Part shown: piece after piece, positions 5,393-7,436 of the stretch | Position numbering within the stretch: position 1 is the first letter of the stretch | Layout of the letters: the number at the start of each line of letters is the position of its first letter | Assembly: GCF_031432425.1 (NCBI RefSeq) | Contig: NZ_JAVKPH010000070.1 | Span: forward strand, 1-7,436 | Length of the DNA: 7,436 nucleotides | DNA from: Ruixingdingia sedimenti | Lineage (GTDB): Bacteria > Pseudomonadota > Alphaproteobacteria > Rhodobacterales > Rhodobacteraceae | Direction of reading: 5' to 3' | Made by a program: the position numbers and the translations under genes | Notes under the pieces: model-generated | What the model saw: only the letters and a program-made list of their open reading frames with translations | The model's database searches: none | Told to the model about the DNA's origin: nothing

Positions 5393-6333
5393 GCGGCGGC
5401 CTCCTCTTCGCGGGCGTCGTTGGTCCAGGCCGAGCCGCCGCGCATGCGGTAGGAGACGAAGTCCTCGCCTGCGTCGGTCACCTCGCCGGGGACGAGATCG
5501 GGGATGAACAGGTGCCGGGCGCAGGCGCGGCGCTGGTCGGCGGGGTCGAGCGGCCGGTCGTGGCGCGCGCAGTGCCAGCCACCACCTTCGATGGGCGTGG
5601 AATGCAGGCAGGACCGGCAGGTGACAGCCGCGGCCTCCTCGCCGTGGCAGAGCCCGTGGTGGTCGCAGAACCGGCACTCGAACCAGGCGGGATCCGCGCT
5701 GATCCGCTCGGGAGGATGCTGGGCGAAGATGATCCGCCGCGCCTTTTCCAGCAGGCGCTCGCCCGTCTCGGGGTCGGCCGGAACACGCTCGATGTGCAGC
5801 GCGTCGGTGTCCTTGCAGACCGCGACGTAGAGCGCCCGCGTGATGCCCGTCAGGTGCATGTAGATTTGCATCTGCGCGGCGTGCTGGGGCTTGGCGAGCG
5901 CGACGCCCTTGCCGACGAGCTCGGCGAAGCTCTTCGCCGAATGGGTCTTGAACTCGACGACGTGCCAGGTCTTCGGCGCTTCGAGCAGACCGAGGGCGAC
6001 ACCGTCGAGCGAGCCGCCGAAATGCCCGCCATGCGCCTCGACGCGGAACTGCCGCCCGGTATCGGGATCGACCTCCAGCACCGTCGCGCCGGTGGCGCGG
6101 AGGTCGCGGACAAGCCGGGCCTCTTCCAGCTGGCCGGTCTCGAACAGCCGCAGGATGCGGCCCGTGTGCCGCGCAGGCGTCGCCCAGCGGAAGTCGTACC
6201 AGAGCGCGCGGGCGCAGGACTTGCCGATCAGCGAGGCGCCGAGGTGGTCGCGGAAGCCGTCGCCCTGCCGCGCCTCGAAGGAGGCGTAGATCGCGGACAG
6301 GGTCGGCGTCTGGGGTTCGGGGAGCTCGGCCAT
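5386..6333 (-). CDS. PD-(D/E)XK exonuclease, RecB/Cas4-like with Fe-S cysteines
   Basis: A 315-residue nuclease. The PD-(D/E)XK core is seen as GGSLDGV (Asp110), WHVVEFKTH (Glu127, Lys129) and QMQIY (Gln154, Tyr158), the QxxxY helix motif of the RecB/AddB/Cas4 group. One cysteine before the core (Cys40 in GKSCARALWYDF) and three after it (Cys220, 223 and 229, C-x2-C-x5-C) match the four ligands of the 4Fe-4S cluster in Cas4 and AddB. A second set follows at Cys239, 242, 255 and 271 with nearby His258 and His274, possibly a zinc site. It likely resects DNA ends for phage recombination together with the helicase downstream. No CRISPR genes are near, so a spacer-acquisition role is not supported. 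ATG at 6333 is preferred over the GTG at 6339 because AGGAGG sits seven bases before the ATG; the start overlaps the preceding stop by one base. Confidence 0.87.
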   Translation of the reverse strand: MAELPEPQTPTLSAIYASFEARQGDGFRDHLGASLIGKSCARALWYDFRWATPARHTGRILRLFETGQLEEARLVRDLRATGATVLEVDPDTGRQFRVEAHGGHFGGSLDGVALGLLEAPKTWHVVEFKTHSAKSFAELVGKGVALAKPQHAAQMQIYMHLTGITRALYVAVCKDTDALHIERVPADPETGERLLEKARRIIFAQHPPERISADPAWFECRFCDHHGLCHGEEAAAVTCRSCLHSTPIEGGGWHCARHDRPLDPADQRRACARHLFIPDLVPGEVTDAGEDFVSYRMRGGSAWTNDAREEEAAAC

Positions 6334-6698
6334 CAGCACGCCTCCTCCCGCTCAAGCCGCGCCCGCGCCTCCGCCAGCACCGCGGTCCAGGCGGCGCTGT
6401 CATGGCGCTCGCGCAGGACGGCGATGATCATGTCCTTCTGGCGCTCGCGCCGGCGGCGGCCGCCCTGACGGGCGACGATCTCGGCGCGCTCGCGATTGAG
6501 GTGGCGCAGCGCCGTGCGCGCGCGGTGAAACCAGTCGGGGTCGATCGGCTTCGCCGTCCGCTGCCGCGTCAGATCGGCGGTCGCGATCTGCGTGCGGATC
6601 TTCGCGATGGCGTCCTCGATCTCGATCAGGCGCCGGGTGTCGTCAGGCAAGCCGGGGGCGTTCGCGGCCGCGCAGGCCGCGTCGGTGGTGTTGGTCAT
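6333..6698 (-). CDS. Hypothetical arginine-rich helical phage protein
   Basis: A protein of 121 residues with no family that I recognise. It appears almost wholly helical: after a short Ala/Asn/Thr-rich N-terminus, residues about 20-42 (DDTRRLIEIEDAIAKIRTQI) and 56-77 have heptad-like spacing typical of a short coiled coil. A basic GGRRRRERQ patch lies near 79-87, and a charged helix ends in REEAC. The basic patch could touch nucleic acid, but that is only inference. The codons show the same G/C-ending preference as the neighbours, and its stop overlaps the nuclease start by one base (TGATG), which supports it being translated. The upstream ribosome site (GAGAG seven bases before ATG) is weak. 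It probably works with the nuclease or the DUF669 protein, judged only from position. Confidence 0.7.
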   Translation of the reverse strand: MTNTTDAACAAANAPGLPDDTRRLIEIEDAIAKIRTQIATADLTRQRTAKPIDPDWFHRARTALRHLNRERAEIVARQGGRRRRERQKDMIIAVLRERHDSAAWTAVLAEARARLEREEAC

Positions 6699-6766
6699 GG
6701 TCGGTCTCTCGGGTCTGGCGATGTCCGGGCCGCGAGCCGAGTCTCAGCCCGCGGCGGCCGAGGACG

Positions 6767-7273
6767 TCAGCTCTTGCGGTTCCAGGGCGCGGTGGCCGGG
6801 CGGACGGGCGCCGACTGAGCGGGCGCGGTCGCATGCTGCGTGGCGGCGGGCTTCGGCGGGGTTGCCTGCGCCGGGGCCTCCGGCACCAGGTAGCGGATCG
6901 TGTTGCGCTCGCCGTAGCCGTCCTTCGGGGGCTTCACCCCGACCTGGATCGTCATCGGGATCAGGTGCAGCTCCTCGCTGTCGTTGACCTGCAGCTTGCC
7001 CGTGGCGTGGCAGATCGCCGACAGCGTGCGCTGCGCGATCTCCACGGTGGTCGGGTTGGCGTTCACCAAGTTCAGCTGGTCGAAGACCTTGCGGCCCTGC
7101 TGCGGCCCCTCGAGGATGTCGAGCATCAGCCAGAGATACTTCCCCATCCCGTTCTTCGTGACGCGCATCTCGCTCTCGACGATCTGGGCGCGGTACTTGC
7201 CCGCGGGCAGGATCTCGTAGGCGGTGGTGGGCTCGATGCCGGCGGCGTCAAAGGCGGTGTCGAAACGTGCCAT
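6767..7273 (-). CDS. DUF669 family protein, probable phage ssDNA-binding accessory
   Basis: A 168-residue member of the DUF669 family, small phage proteins usually found with single-strand annealing or Sak-type recombination genes and thought to bind single-stranded DNA. The diagnostic run is ILPAGKYRAQIVESE (21-35), TKNGMGKYLWLMLDI (39-53), GRKVFDQLNLVNAN (60-73), and then EIAQRTLSAICHATG (78-92). After about residue 130 the chain becomes a Pro/Ala/Thr-rich tail ending PWNRKS, likely disordered; unlike cellular SSB the tail is not acidic. AAAGGA seven bases before the ATG supports the start. It is separated by 22 nt from the small ORF upstream and by 68 nt from the next gene. It likely coats or delivers single strands made by the nuclease and helicase. 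The family call is strong; the biochemical role is inferred from the family. Confidence 0.82.
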   Translation of the reverse strand: MARFDTAFDAAGIEPTTAYEILPAGKYRAQIVESEMRVTKNGMGKYLWLMLDILEGPQQGRKVFDQLNLVNANPTTVEIAQRTLSAICHATGKLQVNDSEELHLIPMTIQVGVKPPKDGYGERNTIRYLVPEAPAQATPPKPAATQHATAPAQSAPVRPATAPWNRKS

Positions 7274-7295
7274 CGTGCTGTCCTTTCAGTCGTAA

Positions 7296-7388
7296 TCAGG
7301 CGGATTGGGGCATGGCGGCCAGGAACTCCGACCACTCGAGCGGGAGGGTTTCCGGCAGGCCGTAGTATCCGTGTCGATCAAGTGGCAT
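7296..7388 (-). CDS. Small 30-residue phage ORF
   Basis: ATG at 7388 to TGA at 7296 encodes MPLDRHGYYGLPETLPLEWS followed by EFLAAMPQSA. GGAG lies five bases before the ATG, and after the first few codons nearly all third positions are G or C, as in the real genes here. The start overlaps the end of the upstream frame by 11 nt, and the stop is 22 nt before the DUF669 start. I do not recognise the product; it is a small soluble peptide with no membrane segment. It could be a small accessory protein or a coupling ORF for DUF669 translation. Confidence 0.5.
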   Translation of the reverse strand: MPLDRHGYYGLPETLPLEWSEFLAAMPQSA

Positions 7389-7436
7389 TTGGGCTCCATT
7401 TTCGATTGTCGCGGATGAGCGCGTTGGCCAGCACGA
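7378..7436 (-). CDS. C-terminal end of an unidentified gene (5' part outside window)
   Basis: On the minus strand a frame enters from the right edge, reads VLANALIRDNRKWSPNAT and stops at 7378. Its first nine codons all end in G or C, then use becomes mixed. With only 18 residues visible, neither family nor function can be named. In related phage layouts the gene before DUF669 is often a recombination ATPase, but nothing in these residues shows that. The 11-nt overlap with the small ORF supports a polycistronic message. Confidence 0.4.
   Translation of the reverse strand, partial: VLANALIRDNRKWSPNAT

Noticed and set aside
5386..6333. Cas4 of a CRISPR adaptation module
   Set aside because: No Cas1, Cas2 or CRISPR array is in the window, and the neighbours are phage replication genes.
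6334..6339. GTG at 6339 as nuclease start
   Set aside because: The ribosome site AGGAGG is only one base away from this GTG, but is ideally placed seven bases before the ATG at 6333.
5393..6403. Upstream extension of the helicase frame
   Set aside because: The extension is an Arg/Pro-rich out-of-frame reading of the nuclease gene. The helicase proper starts at 5392 with a good ribosome site and the expected first motif.
5512..6468. Plus-strand open frame of 318 codons, with others at 3995-4969 and 2473-3510
   Set aside because: These are opposite the nuclease, helicase and primase-polymerase genes, whose minus-strand translations carry clear catalytic motifs.
6743..6762. Hairpin CTCAGCC/GGCCGAG between the DUF669 and 121-residue genes
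   Set aside because: A 7-bp stem with one G-U pair in GC-rich DNA and no T-run; too weak to call a terminator.

Overview
The window looks like the early replication and recombination block of a temperate phage or prophage from a very GC-rich alphaproteobacterium; Rhodobacterales (Paracoccus/Rhodobacter-like) is my best guess. The reasons are the strong G/C bias at third codon positions, the kinds of proteins present, and the tight same-strand packing. Taxonomy and the prophage/free phage distinction are inferences. No integrase, repressor or structural gene is in view.

Every supported gene reads leftward on the minus strand, so transcription enters at the right edge. In that order the window holds: the tail of an unidentified gene (7436-7378); a 30-residue ORF overlapping it; a DUF669 family protein, a probable phage single-strand DNA-binding accessory; an arginine-rich helical protein of unknown function; a RecB/Cas4-like PD-(D/E)XK nuclease with an Fe-S type cysteine set; a DEAH-box superfamily 2 helicase with a zinc knuckle; a small cysteine-containing DUF6511-like protein; a 761-residue primase-polymerase fused to a P-loop ATPase domain; a 392-bp gap without a convincing gene; a RuvC-like resolvase; and a small conserved-looking protein running off the left edge. 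Most junctions are 1-11 nt overlaps (TGATG or ATGA types), as in a translationally coupled operon. The helicase and the DUF6511-like gene are the exception, overlapping by 166 nt.

Together the proteins make a plausible recombination-linked replication module: priming and unwinding (primase-polymerase/ATPase, SF2 helicase), end processing (PD-(D/E)XK nuclease), single-strand handling (DUF669) and junction resolution (RuvC-like).

The most unusual part is the gap at 755-1146. It holds six copies of one 10-bp word (CTTCCTTCAA or its one-mismatch form CTTCTTTCAA) in strictly alternating orientation. They form three tandem inverted repeats, the middle one a perfect 17-bp repeat, around the only clearly AT-rich patch in the window. 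Lying just downstream of the primase-polymerase gene, it could be a phage replication origin, a multi-site operator or a structured RNA; the sequence alone does not decide.

At the left edge, codon use changes abruptly near position 80 and several hairpins follow, which may mark the end of an inserted element.
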